Positions 27,212 through 35,866 of a DNA stretch of 64,000 bases are shown here, in pieces; the first letter of the stretch is position 1; each line of letters starts with the position of its first letter. The stretch lies in contig NZ_CP056047.1 in assembly GCF_021559775.1 (NCBI RefSeq), forward strand, positions 2,728,001 through 2,792,000, read 5' to 3'. The DNA is from Gillisella vitis. Lineage in GTDB: Bacteria; Pseudomonadota; Alphaproteobacteria; Rhizobiales; Rhizobiaceae. Both the position numbers and the translations under genes were made by a program. Below the pieces are notes generated by a model. The model saw only the letters and a program-made list of their open reading frames with translations. It had not been told where the DNA came from and ran no database searches.

Positions 27212-27805
27212 TCACTCATCGCTATTGCCGCCCGCCCCGCTTTGGCTATTGCCGAACGGATTGGCATAGCCGCTGCCATTGTTCTGCCAGCCGGAACCTT
27301 GTCCGCCCTGGCCTTTGCCTCCTTGGCCTTTACCCCCCTGGCCTTTACCAACAGGCAATTCAATCACCGGATCGACCGGCACGCCGCCAATCATCCCCGG
27401 CGGGTCGCCGCCGGTCTTGAGGACATAGCGTCCATCCACCCAGCCGCTGATGCGCGGACGGTCCACCGTGGCGATCCGGCACCAATAGCCGCCCCGGCTT
27501 TCCATGCAGTTCTGCATATCAACAGGCGTGCCTTCGGTCAGCGCGTGAATGATGCGGAAATTCGGGCCTGCACCCGACAGAACCGGCAATTGCTGGCCGG
27601 GCTTGAGGCCGGTGACATGCCAGAGATAGGGATCGGGGAAATCCATTCCGCCTGGTGCGCCATTCCCCTGACCATTGACAGAAGGTGCCGGGATCACCGT
27701 CTGGCTGAAGGCTGGCATGGCGGAAAATACCAGGAAAAACGCCAGCATGCTGCGCCCGGTCATTCGGCTCAAAAGCCTGCGGCTGAGACTGGCTGCTGGA
27801 GGCAT
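27212..27805 (-). CDS. Secreted SH3-like domain protein with GKGQG repeats
   Basis: A 197-residue exported protein. The N-terminus has basic residues and a hydrophobic stretch ending in an Ala-x-Ala-like site (MLAFFLVFSAMPAFSQ), a signal peptide of about 35 residues. Residues about 60-130 look like a bacterial SH3 domain (VTGLKPGQQLPVLSGAGPNF, ending ISGWVDGRYVLKTG). The C-terminal third is low-complexity Gly/Gln/Asn, with GKGQG three times in a row. SH3b domains usually bind the cell wall or peptides. The ATG at 27805 has CAGGAGA upstream. Confidence 0.72.
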   Translation of the reverse strand: MPPAASLSRRLLSRMTGRSMLAFFLVFSAMPAFSQTVIPAPSVNGQGNGAPGGMDFPDPYLWHVTGLKPGQQLPVLSGAGPNFRIIHALTEGTPVDMQNCMESRGGYWCRIATVDRPRISGWVDGRYVLKTGGDPPGMIGGVPVDPVIELPVGKGQGGKGQGGKGQGGQGSGWQNNGSGYANPFGNSQSGAGGNSDE

Positions 27806-28101
27806 GGCATTCTCCTGTTGCTGGAAAAGGCCTGCTGGCCTTTCTGTGGGCGGTGACGCGCCACGTTTTCACGGTCACATGGTCTTACCCGATGATCCGT
27901 TAAATTCAGGTGGACACTCAGTTCGGAAAAAGTGGCTACCCCTGTGCAATGATGTTTATGATTGATTTCGACTGTAAATAAGCTTCAGGCGTTGTTTTCG
28001 TTCCCCGATGATGACAAGGTAGGGTCTTCGCGCTACCCGCACTCCCCCGTTGGTTTACTGGCTTCGTCTCTCTTCGATGGCCCTTTTCTCCGTTTGTTGA
28101 C

Positions 28102-29010
28102 ATGATGAAATCGACTTCGCTTGGCTATGTCTTTGCCTTTGCCGCTTATACGGTATTTTCCATGCAGGATGGTATTTCCAAGCATCTGGGCGATAGCTAT
28201 TCGCCGGTCGTGGTCGCCACCGTGCGCTATTGGGCCTTCGCGATCTTCGCGCTCATTCTGGCCGCCCGCAGCCGCAATGGTCTGGTCGCGGCAGTCAAAA
28301 CCAAACGGCCTATCCTGCAAATCCTGCGGGGCCTGTTGCTGGGTGCGCAGATCCTGGTGTCGATTGCTGCCTTTCACTATGTCGGGCTTGCCCAATCACA
28401 GGCAATCTTCGCCGCCGGGCCGATTTTCGTGGCGCTGCTGTCGGTGCCACTGCTGGGCGAACAGGTGGGCTGGCGGCGCTGGACGGCGATCCTGGTCGGC
28501 ATGCTCGGCGTGGTGCTGATCCTTTCGCCGGGCTCAGGCAGTTTCAGCCTGATGGTGGCGCTGCCACTGTTCTGCGCGCTTTCAGGGGCTTTTTACGGCA
28601 TTCTGACGCGGCTTGTCAGCCGTGATGATCCGCCCGTCACCAGCTTTTTCTATATGTGCATGGTCGGCTTTGTCGGGGCCAATTGCATGGCACCATTTTT
28701 CCTGGCCCCGATTGCCAGACAGGATTGGTTCTGGATGTTAGCGCTGTGCTGTACCGGCATTGCCGGGCATTTTTCGCTCATCAAGGCCTATGAGCATTTG
28801 AATGCCGTGGTGCTGCAACCGATTGCCTATTACCAGCTTGTCTTAGGCTCAATCATCGCGGTGACGGTGTTTGGCGAAAGCCTGACCCGCAATATGGTGC
28901 TGGGCTCGGTCATCGTGGTGGGAGCGGGTCTGTTTACGGTTTGGCGCGAACAGGTGGTGGCGCGGCGAAAAGCGCTTGAGGTTCAATCTATTGCAGAACC
29001 TGCTTCTTAA
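28102..29010 (+). CDS. DMT superfamily (EamA) transporter
   Basis: A 302-residue inner-membrane protein with about ten helices arranged as two EamA repeats (about 5-140 and 150-285). The family features are FAFAAYTVFSMQDGISKHLG at the start and the paired motifs HYVGLAQSQAIFAAGPIFVALLS and KAYEHLNAVVLQPIAYYQLV. Members export amino acids or metabolites; the substrate is not readable. The gap before it (27806-28101, 296 bases) shows no recognised feature. Confidence 0.87.
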   Translation: MMKSTSLGYVFAFAAYTVFSMQDGISKHLGDSYSPVVVATVRYWAFAIFALILAARSRNGLVAAVKTKRPILQILRGLLLGAQILVSIAAFHYVGLAQSQAIFAAGPIFVALLSVPLLGEQVGWRRWTAILVGMLGVVLILSPGSGSFSLMVALPLFCALSGAFYGILTRLVSRDDPPVTSFFYMCMVGFVGANCMAPFFLAPIARQDWFWMLALCCTGIAGHFSLIKAYEHLNAVVLQPIAYYQLVLGSIIAVTVFGESLTRNMVLGSVIVVGAGLFTVWREQVVARRKALEVQSIAEPAS

Positions 29011-29173
29011 CTAAACTTCATACGGGAACTGATTACACCCTCATTAACCGTGGTTGCGAATATACGACGATAAAGAAAAACGAATATACCCAATTAAGCC
29101 TTCGGCAACAGGAAACTCCTAAAACTAGGGGGTGTTTTGCGTTTGTGGAGTGGGCCATGGGATATCGTGTGTC

Positions 29174-30379
29174 GTGAAGCTATTGCCAGGCAAAATCCAT
29201 TTGTCGCGCAAGCTCCTGCTGATCGTCGGCGGCGTCGCGGTCCTGTGTGGCGCCACGGGTTCGGCTGCCGTCTATATCGGCCGTGATGCCCTGCTCGGGC
29301 CATCCTATAGCGAGGTCAACGGCCTGACCTGCATGGAACTGCAATCAGCCACCATCAAGCGCAAGGACCGGCTGTGGGTGCGCAAATATGTCACCACGGA
29401 CGCAACCGATGGCGTGACCCGCATCAAGACCGCGCTGCGCATCGCCAAATCCGTTGCCGAGACGGAAAAACCAGATCTCGTTCAGGTCGTGGTGCTCGAT
29501 CAAAAGGGGCCAAAGGACCAGTCCGACATTCGTGGCCGCGCGATTGGCGCCGATGTCATTTATATTCCCAATCCTGCCCAACTGGCCGAAACCGCGCAGA
29601 TGCAGAGCCTGACGGCGCGCTATGTCGACAAACCGGCCAATGGCAATGGCGATTTTTACGGCGAGCGCGTGGAAATGCCGCTGGCCGACGCAAGCACCAT
29701 GATGGCCAAGCTGACGGACACCGCCCCTTGCGAAAAGCCGGTCCTTGCCACGCCCGAAGGCGAAGGCAAGAAAGAAGGTGGCCACGCGAAAGAAGATGGA
29801 CACGCCAAGGAAAAACCCAAGGAAGGGCAGAGCTCGCATGGCGAGGCAGCGCATGGTGAGGTGGCACATGGTGAGGCGGCTCCAGCCGAGGCTCATGGCA
29901 GCGAAGCCCCAGCTGAGGAAAAGCCCGGCTTGATCGCCTCGCTTAAAGGCATGATTTTCGGCGCTGAAGAGAAACCGGCAGCACCGGCACATGACGCCGC
30001 CCCGGCTGCCGATGCTGAGGAGGTCAGCCACTCCGACAACGCGGCCCCTCACCAGGCCAATGCCGACAAAGCGCCCACTCAACAGCAAGGTGTTGAACAC
30101 GCAGGTAGCGAAAAGGCAGGAGAACCCGTTACGGCACCCGCGTCACCCGCACCATCACCTATTCCTGCGGCAACATCGCCAGTGGCCGCAGCCGATCCGA
30201 CGCCACAGACCGTGGAGAGTAAGGGCTGGCTGAGTTCGATCAAATCCATGGTCACAGGCACAGATAAGCCGACGGCAGAAACCACTGCGAAAGCCGAGGC
30301 GCAGAGTGATTCAAAACCGCTGGTGACAGAGCCTAGCGCCACGCCCTCGGTTCTGCCACGCGGAATTTCACTGCGATAA
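29174..30379 (+). CDS. Exported/membrane-anchored hypothetical with low-complexity tail
   Basis: A protein of about 401 residues if read from the GTG at 29174. A basic N-terminus (VKLLPGKIHLSRKLLL) leads into one membrane segment (LIVGGVAVLCGATGSAAVYIG). A folded domain of unknown family follows (about 35-165, with CMELQSATIKRKDRLWVRKY and paired Cys at 42 and about 173). The second half is low complexity, rich in Ala, Glu, Pro and His, including HGEAAHGEVAHGEAAPAEAH, and two similar islands beginning KPGLIASLKGMIFG and KGWLSSIKSMVTG. The start is uncertain because no good ribosome site is visible. No function is assigned. Confidence 0.6.
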   Translation: MKLLPGKIHLSRKLLLIVGGVAVLCGATGSAAVYIGRDALLGPSYSEVNGLTCMELQSATIKRKDRLWVRKYVTTDATDGVTRIKTALRIAKSVAETEKPDLVQVVVLDQKGPKDQSDIRGRAIGADVIYIPNPAQLAETAQMQSLTARYVDKPANGNGDFYGERVEMPLADASTMMAKLTDTAPCEKPVLATPEGEGKKEGGHAKEDGHAKEKPKEGQSSHGEAAHGEVAHGEAAPAEAHGSEAPAEEKPGLIASLKGMIFGAEEKPAAPAHDAAPAADAEEVSHSDNAAPHQANADKAPTQQQGVEHAGSEKAGEPVTAPASPAPSPIPAATSPVAAADPTPQTVESKGWLSSIKSMVTGTDKPTAETTAKAEAQSDSKPLVTEPSATPSVLPRGISLR

Positions 30380-30471
30380 AGACGACAGCATCGGGGAGAA
30401 ATAGCATCGTGCAGAAAACGAATCGGCACGATGCTATAGAGCTTTTCAGCCTCGCTGCTTGACCGGCGCTA

Positions 30472-31968
30472 TCAATCGACCTTGGCGCGTCGCGCCGGGA
30501 AGAGAATAATGTCACGGATCGAAGGCGCATTGGTCAGCAGCATGATCAGGCGATCGACGCCAATGCCAAGTCCACCGGCTGGCGGCATGCCCTGGTCAAT
30601 GGCATCGAGGAATTCGTCGTCGAGCTGCTTGTCCTTTTCGCCACGGGCATGGGCCTGTTCGAGCTGCTCAACCATGCGCTTGCGCTGTTCTTCCGGATCG
30701 TTCAGCTCGGAAAAGGCATTGCCGATTTCCCAGGCGTTGCAATAGGTCTCAAACCGTTCGACCAGGCGCGGCTCGCCCGGCACTTCCTTGGCAAACGGCG
30801 AGATGTCCTTGGGGAAATGCGTCACATGGCTTGGCTGGATCAGCGTGCCCTCGACCTTTTCTTCAAAGATGAAGGACAGACATTCGCCCCAGGTCCAATC
30901 CTTCTCGACCGCAAACCCGGCAGCCTTGGCCGCCGCGCGGGCTTCTTCATCGGTCTTGATGGCCAGGAAATCGATGCCCGTGACCTCCTTGACGGCATCC
31001 GGCATAGGCACGCGCTTGAACGGACCTTTGAAGGAGATTTCCTTGTCGCCAAAGGCAAATTCGGTCGAGCCATGAATGCGCATGGCGAGGTCGGCAAACA
31101 GGCGCTCGACCAGATCCATCACGTCTTCGTAGTCGGCATAGGCCCAGTAGCATTCCATCATGGTGAATTCTGGATTGTGCCGGGTGGACACGCCTTCATT
31201 GCGGAAGTTGCGGTTGATTTCGAAAATCTTGTCGGCAAGGCCAGAGACCAGCGTACGCTTGAGGAACAGTTCCGGCGCAATGCGCAGATACATGTCCTGC
31301 TTCAGCGTGTTGTGATGGGTCTTGAACGGATCGGCAGATGCTCCACCATAGACGGATTGCAGCATGGGGGTTTCCACCTCCATGAAGCCATCGTTTTCCA
31401 TGAAACGGCGGATGCCCGAGACGATCTTGGAGCGCTGCTGGAAGCGCAGCTTGGATTCGTCATTGGTGAGAATGTCGAGATGGCGCTTGCGATAGCGCAC
31501 TTCGATATCCGTCACGCCGTGATATTTCTCCGGCATCGGCAACAAAGTCTTGGTCAGCATGGTGATGGTTTCGGCGTTAATCGTCAGCTCACCGCGCTTG
31601 GTGCGGCGCACCTGACCGGTCACGCCAACAATATCGCCCAGATCGATCATCGGCAGCATGGCGCGGGCCGCTTCCGGGGTCATATCCTTGTGGCTGAAGA
31701 TCTGGATTTTGCCCGAGGCATCGCGCAGGTCCATGAACATGCCGGAATTGCGCGAGGAATAAATGCGGCCTGCAACCGTAACCGTATCGCCCGATTCCGT
31801 ATCCGGTGCCAGATCCGCATATTTTTCGGCCAGTTCAGCCGTGGTGGCGGTACGGTGGAAGTGAGCTGGATAGACATCGCCGATCTGCTGGCGCAGCAGC
31901 GCCAGTTTCTGGCGGCGCACCTCGGTGGCGTCGGAGGAAAGGGCGGTTTCGGTGTTTGCTTCGGTCAT
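30472..31968 (-). CDS. lysS: Lysine--tRNA ligase, class II
   Basis: Charges tRNA-Lys with lysine. The 498 residues match the class II enzyme (about 505 in E. coli). An N-terminal OB-fold anticodon-binding domain (about 50-155, with VAGRIYSSRNSGMFMDLRD) precedes the catalytic core. Motif 2 is FRNEGVSTRHNPEFTMMECYWAY and motif 3 is GLGIGVDRLIML near the end. It is followed downstream on the same strand by the gap to the low-complexity protein and preceded by gltX on the same strand, 96 bases away. Confidence 0.96.
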   Translation of the reverse strand: MTEANTETALSSDATEVRRQKLALLRQQIGDVYPAHFHRTATTAELAEKYADLAPDTESGDTVTVAGRIYSSRNSGMFMDLRDASGKIQIFSHKDMTPEAARAMLPMIDLGDIVGVTGQVRRTKRGELTINAETITMLTKTLLPMPEKYHGVTDIEVRYRKRHLDILTNDESKLRFQQRSKIVSGIRRFMENDGFMEVETPMLQSVYGGASADPFKTHHNTLKQDMYLRIAPELFLKRTLVSGLADKIFEINRNFRNEGVSTRHNPEFTMMECYWAYADYEDVMDLVERLFADLAMRIHGSTEFAFGDKEISFKGPFKRVPMPDAVKEVTGIDFLAIKTDEEARAAAKAAGFAVEKDWTWGECLSFIFEEKVEGTLIQPSHVTHFPKDISPFAKEVPGEPRLVERFETYCNAWEIGNAFSELNDPEEQRKRMVEQLEQAHARGEKDKQLDDEFLDAIDQGMPPAGGLGIGVDRLIMLLTNAPSIRDIILFPARRAKVD

Positions 31969-32064
31969 TGGTTCGCCTATCGGGCACGAAATTCTTGGAT
32001 CAATTGTGGAGCATAGCGGCTGAAAACGGCTATGATAAGCCCTCCCTCATAAAGGGGGAGAGCT

Positions 32065-33525
32065 TTAGCTGTCGGCCGCGCCAGCCATGGAGGTCAAGAC
32101 CTGAATGGCCACCTTGAGGCGCTGGCGCACCACGGAACGGCCCAGCAGCGCCATGCTGTCGAAGAGCGGCAGCGACCGCTGGCTGCCGGAAACGGCAACG
32201 AAGAGCGGTGGGGTGACGACGCGGAGCTTTTTGCCCAACCGGTCGGCAATGGCCCGCAGTTCTTCCTCAATGGTCGCCACGTTCCATTCCAGGATCTTTT
32301 CCAGATCGGTTTGAACGGTGGTGACGATCTCAAGCGTTTCCGCCGGGCTGGTTTTCAACCCGCCGAAGGAAGCAGGCGTCAGGCCGACATCATTGGCCAG
32401 CAGAAAGCCTGCCAGCGGCGGCAATTCGCCAAGCTTGGTGATCCGGCTCTGAGCGAGCTTCAGGCCTTCCGTCAGCCGGTCATTTTCGCTGGCCCAGGTC
32501 AGAACGCGGCCTAAGAATTCGTCCGGCATCAGCTTTTCGCGCAGCCAGCGTCCATTCAGCCAATCGAGCTTCTGGATATCGAAGATCGCGCCCGCCTTGG
32601 AGAGATTGTCGGGGTCAAACTTGGCGATCAGCTCGTCCATCGTCAACAGCTCTTCGCCTTCGGCGATCTGCATGAAGAACAGGCCAAGGAAATTCATCAG
32701 CGCTTCGGGCAGGTAGCCAAGGGCGGAATAATAGGAAATCGAGGTCGGGTTCTTGCGCTTCGACAACTTGGATTTGTCGGCATTGCGCATCAGGCTGAGA
32801 TGCATGAACACCGGCGGTTCAAGACCGAGATATTTGTAGATCAGGATATGCTTCGGCACGGAGGCCAGCCATTCCTCACCGCGCGCCACATGGGTGATCT
32901 TCATCAGGTGGTCATCAACCACATTGGCCATGTGATAGGTCGGCATGCCATCGGCCTTCAACAGAACCTGCATGTCGACGCTTTCCCACGGGATCGACAC
33001 GTCGCCATAGACGCCGTCATGGAAATCACAGGAGCCTTCGGTTGGGATTTTCAGGCGCACGACATGCGGTTCGCCTGCGGCAACGCGCGCATCGACTTCT
33101 TCCGCCTTCAAATGCAAGCAGAGACCATCATAACCGGGCGGCTTGCCCGCCGCGCGCTGCGCCTCGCGCATCTGGTCCAGCCGGGCGGGCGTGCAGAAAC
33201 AGCGGAACGCATTGCCCTCAGTCACCATCTTGTCGACGAACGGACGGTAGGTGTCCTTGCGCTCGGACTGGCGATAAGGACCGTAGGGACCGCCAACATC
33301 CGGGCCTTCGGCCCAGGTCAGGCCGGTCCATTTCAGCGCGTCCAGCACTTTCTGTTCAAACTCCGCCGTCGAGCGGGTCGCATCGGTATCTTCGATGCGC
33401 AGAATGAATTCGCCACCATGTTTCTTGGCAAACAGATAGTTGAACAGCGCGATATAGGCTGTGCCGACATGCGGTTCACCGGTGGGAGAAGGAGCGATAC
33501 GGACGCGGACGCCGGAAGTGGTCAT
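32065..33525 (-). CDS. gltX: Glutamate--tRNA ligase
   Basis: Charges tRNA-Glu with glutamate. A 486-residue class I synthetase. The HIGH-type motif is in IAPSPTGEPHVGTAYIAL near the start, the KMSKS-type motif is KLSKRKNP (near 260), and the C-terminal helical anticodon-binding domain ends the protein. The ATG at 33525 is chosen because family members begin a few residues before GVRVRIAPSP. ATGs at 33543 and 33573 are in frame but add non-conserved residues, and no start has a strong ribosome site. Two hairpins lie in its upstream region. Confidence 0.93.
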   Translation of the reverse strand: MTTSGVRVRIAPSPTGEPHVGTAYIALFNYLFAKKHGGEFILRIEDTDATRSTAEFEQKVLDALKWTGLTWAEGPDVGGPYGPYRQSERKDTYRPFVDKMVTEGNAFRCFCTPARLDQMREAQRAAGKPPGYDGLCLHLKAEEVDARVAAGEPHVVRLKIPTEGSCDFHDGVYGDVSIPWESVDMQVLLKADGMPTYHMANVVDDHLMKITHVARGEEWLASVPKHILIYKYLGLEPPVFMHLSLMRNADKSKLSKRKNPTSISYYSALGYLPEALMNFLGLFFMQIAEGEELLTMDELIAKFDPDNLSKAGAIFDIQKLDWLNGRWLREKLMPDEFLGRVLTWASENDRLTEGLKLAQSRITKLGELPPLAGFLLANDVGLTPASFGGLKTSPAETLEIVTTVQTDLEKILEWNVATIEEELRAIADRLGKKLRVVTPPLFVAVSGSQRSLPLFDSMALLGRSVVRQRLKVAIQVLTSMAGAADS

Positions 33526-33641
33526 GATTTTGCTCGTGGTCATGGAGGCGAGGATCGGGCAGAGCCAAGCCATCGCATTTTGATGATCTGGACGCGGTGA
33601 AAGCCACGCTCAAGGCAGGCTTCCAGCGATAATCCTTTGGC

Positions 33642-33666
33642 TGGCCTTAGGCCATATCTAAGGCCA
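33642..33666. promoter_or_regulatory. Inverted repeat upstream of gltX
   Basis: TGGCCTTAG (33642-33650) and CTAAGGCCA (33658-33666) form a perfect 9-bp stem with a 7-base loop, about 120 bases upstream of gltX. It could be an operator or an RNA hairpin; no family is recognised. Confidence 0.4.
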
Positions 33667-33837
33667 AGCGTCAAGGAAAACCCAAGCATCGGCGGGAACG
33701 CATAGGCCGGTGACAGAGGATTTTGAAAAAGATTGCGAAAAAAATCAGATTGGGCGGAACCATTTCCGGCGTTGCCCGTTAGGAGTGCAGGAAAGCGGCT
33801 GTGAATCCCGCGAACCTAAAACCCCCGTCCCCCGCTT

Positions 33838-33898
33838 GAAAGCCTGCGTTCCGCCAACGCAGGCTTTCGGCATTTCAGGCCCTCTACATTTCAGGCCC
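33838..33898. repeat. 13-bp hairpin plus tandem 12-mer in the gltX-SLC13 gap
   Basis: GAAAGCCTGCGTT (33838-33850) pairs exactly with 33856-33868 across a CCGCC loop. It is followed by two copies of CATTTCAGGCCC (33871-33882 and 33887-33898). The hairpin lies about 45 bases past the stop codon of the SLC13 gene and may end its transcript, although no T-run follows. The rest of the 386-base gap (33526-33911) shows one more inverted repeat and no convincing gene. Confidence 0.55.
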
Positions 33899-33911
33899 CG
33901 CTGAGCCATGG

Positions 33912-35672
33912 CTATTTCAATGGCCAGACCACGATCAGTGCCGGGATAGCAACAAGAATGATCAACAGCGAGAGCGGCAGACCAAGGCGCGGATAATCAC
34001 TGAATTTATAGCCGCCCGGCCCCATCACCAACGTGTTGCATTGATGACCGATCGGGGTCAGGAAATCACAACCGGCGCCAATTGCCACCGCCATCAGAAA
34101 GGCGTCAGGCCGGAAGCCGAGATTATGGGCAAAGCTGGCGGCAATCGGCGCCATGACCAGAACCGTCGCGGCATTGTTGAGAAACGGCGTTACTGCCATG
34201 GCAGTCACCAGGATCAGCGCCAGCGCACCGTAAGGTGGCAGCCCATGGGCAACATGGCCGAGCCAAGCCGCGATCACATCCGTTCCACCGGTACTGCGCA
34301 AGGTATCGCTGACCGGGATCAGTGCCGCCAGCATGACAAGGATCGGGCCATCGACGGCCTGGTAGAAATCGTTGAGCGGAATGACCCGGAACACCACCAT
34401 CGCCAGGGCAGCGGCAAAGAAGGCAACCGGCACCGGTGCAAGGCCAAGCGCCGTCGATCCCATCGCCGCAATCAGGATCAGCACCGGGATAAGCGCGCTG
34501 CGGCTGGTGCCGAGCAGGATTTCGCGCTCGGCCAGCGGCAGGCAATCCAGGGTCTGCAACGCGGCTGGCAGCGCGGTGCGTCGCCCCTGGAGCACGACGA
34601 CATCGCCAGCGCGCAAGGCCACATGCGCCAGCCGCTCCTTCAGCCGCTTGCCGCGGCGGCTAACGGCCAGGAGGTTGATGCCATAGGTATTGAACAGCGA
34701 AACATCGCGGGCCGTCAGGCCTTCCAACGGCGACCCCGGCCCGACCACCGCCTCGATGGCAGTGATTTCACCGCCCGAACCGATCTCCCGGCCCGACAGT
34801 TTCAAGCCGGATTGGCTGACCAGCCGGTCAAGCGCATCGGATGGCCCCTCCAGCAGCAATGTGTCCTGCTCTTTCAACACCATATCTGGGAAAGGCGAAA
34901 TACGGCTGTGGCCACGTAGGATGGCGGTGGCGATCACTTCGCCGGCGGTGGTTTTCAACAGATCGCGCAGCGGCTTGCCTGTTAGTGCGGAGCCTTCGGG
35001 CAGGGTCGCCTCGGTGGAGAAATTGGAATTGCCGAGTGCTTCCTGCAAGGTCGGGTTCTGGTTCTGGCGCTTGGGCACCAACCAATAGAACAGCATCAGG
35101 AAAATCACGCCCGCCACCGCCAGAATGGCACCAACAGGTGTAAAATCGAACATGGTGAATGGCGTACCGGTCAGTTCACCGCGCAGCTTGGACACGACGA
35201 TATTGGGTGAGGTGCCGATCTGGGTCATCAACCCGCCCAGAAGCGCACCGAACGCCATCGGCATCAGGAAGGCGGAGACCGGCGTCCCTGACTTCTTCGA
35301 GAACTGGAACGCGACCGGCATCATGATGGCCAGCGCGCCGATATTCTTGATGAAGGCCGACAGCACTGTCACCGTCAGCACCAGAAGCAGTATCTGGGCG
35401 CGCATTGATGTCAGGTTGGGGAAGAAGCGTTTGATGGCGGCATCGACCAGACCCGACCGCGCCACCCCGGCGCTAACCACCAGGGCACTGCCGACGATGA
35501 TAACGATATCGTCACTGAACCCGGAAAAAGCCTTATCGGCTGGCACAAGGCCAAGAGCAACGGCCGCCAGAAGGGTCAGCCCCGCCACCACATCGTAGCG
35601 GATACGGTCCCACATGAAGGCAACCATCATCAGGCCGATGACGGAGAAAGCCAAAATCTGTTGAGTCGTCAT
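33912..35672 (-). CDS. SLC13 family anion permease with TrkA-C domains
   Basis: A 586-residue inner-membrane transporter of the DASS/SLC13 group, expected to move sulfate, dicarboxylates or similar anions. N-terminal helices (about 1-190) contain GIGxxP-like segments such as KNIGALAIMMPVAFQFS and GGLMTQIGTSPNIVVS. Two TrkA-C (RCK_C) cytoplasmic domains follow (about 205-385, with LPEGSALTGKPLRDL and VVGPGSPLEGLTARD). The second membrane half includes TPFLNNAATVLVMAPI and ends FLTPIGHQCNTLVMGPGGY. The substrate is not known. Confidence 0.9.
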   Translation of the reverse strand: MTTQQILAFSVIGLMMVAFMWDRIRYDVVAGLTLLAAVALGLVPADKAFSGFSDDIVIIVGSALVVSAGVARSGLVDAAIKRFFPNLTSMRAQILLLVLTVTVLSAFIKNIGALAIMMPVAFQFSKKSGTPVSAFLMPMAFGALLGGLMTQIGTSPNIVVSKLRGELTGTPFTMFDFTPVGAILAVAGVIFLMLFYWLVPKRQNQNPTLQEALGNSNFSTEATLPEGSALTGKPLRDLLKTTAGEVIATAILRGHSRISPFPDMVLKEQDTLLLEGPSDALDRLVSQSGLKLSGREIGSGGEITAIEAVVGPGSPLEGLTARDVSLFNTYGINLLAVSRRGKRLKERLAHVALRAGDVVVLQGRRTALPAALQTLDCLPLAEREILLGTSRSALIPVLILIAAMGSTALGLAPVPVAFFAAALAMVVFRVIPLNDFYQAVDGPILVMLAALIPVSDTLRSTGGTDVIAAWLGHVAHGLPPYGALALILVTAMAVTPFLNNAATVLVMAPIAASFAHNLGFRPDAFLMAVAIGAGCDFLTPIGHQCNTLVMGPGGYKFSDYPRLGLPLSLLIILVAIPALIVVWPLK

Positions 35673-35866
35673 GCATGTCCGGATCGGTCAGAGTTGGGCT
35701 CAAAAGGCTTGAAGTGCCGGTTTGTTCCTTACCGTTGCGCCGTCGCTCCGCCACCATGCACTCTTTGAGAGTAGCATGCACAGGAAACGACGGCATCAAC
35801 GCGACTGTGACATTTCATAATTCGAGCATGATGATCAAGTCTACAGCCTTTAGGTTACCTTCGCCT

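Noticed and set aside
30649-32016. Long plus-strand open frame of 455 codons opposite lysS
   Set aside because: It is a shadow of the lysS reading frame in GC-rich DNA; lysS has full family motifs and correct length.
33660-33840. Possible cobalamin or other known riboswitch
   Set aside because: The conserved boxes of cobalamin, TPP, SAM and glycine riboswitches were not found, and the flanking genes are not typical targets.
33710-33904. Open frame of 64 codons in the gltX upstream region
   Set aside because: It overlaps the 13-bp hairpin and the tandem 12-mer, has no good ribosome site and its translation has no protein-like pattern.
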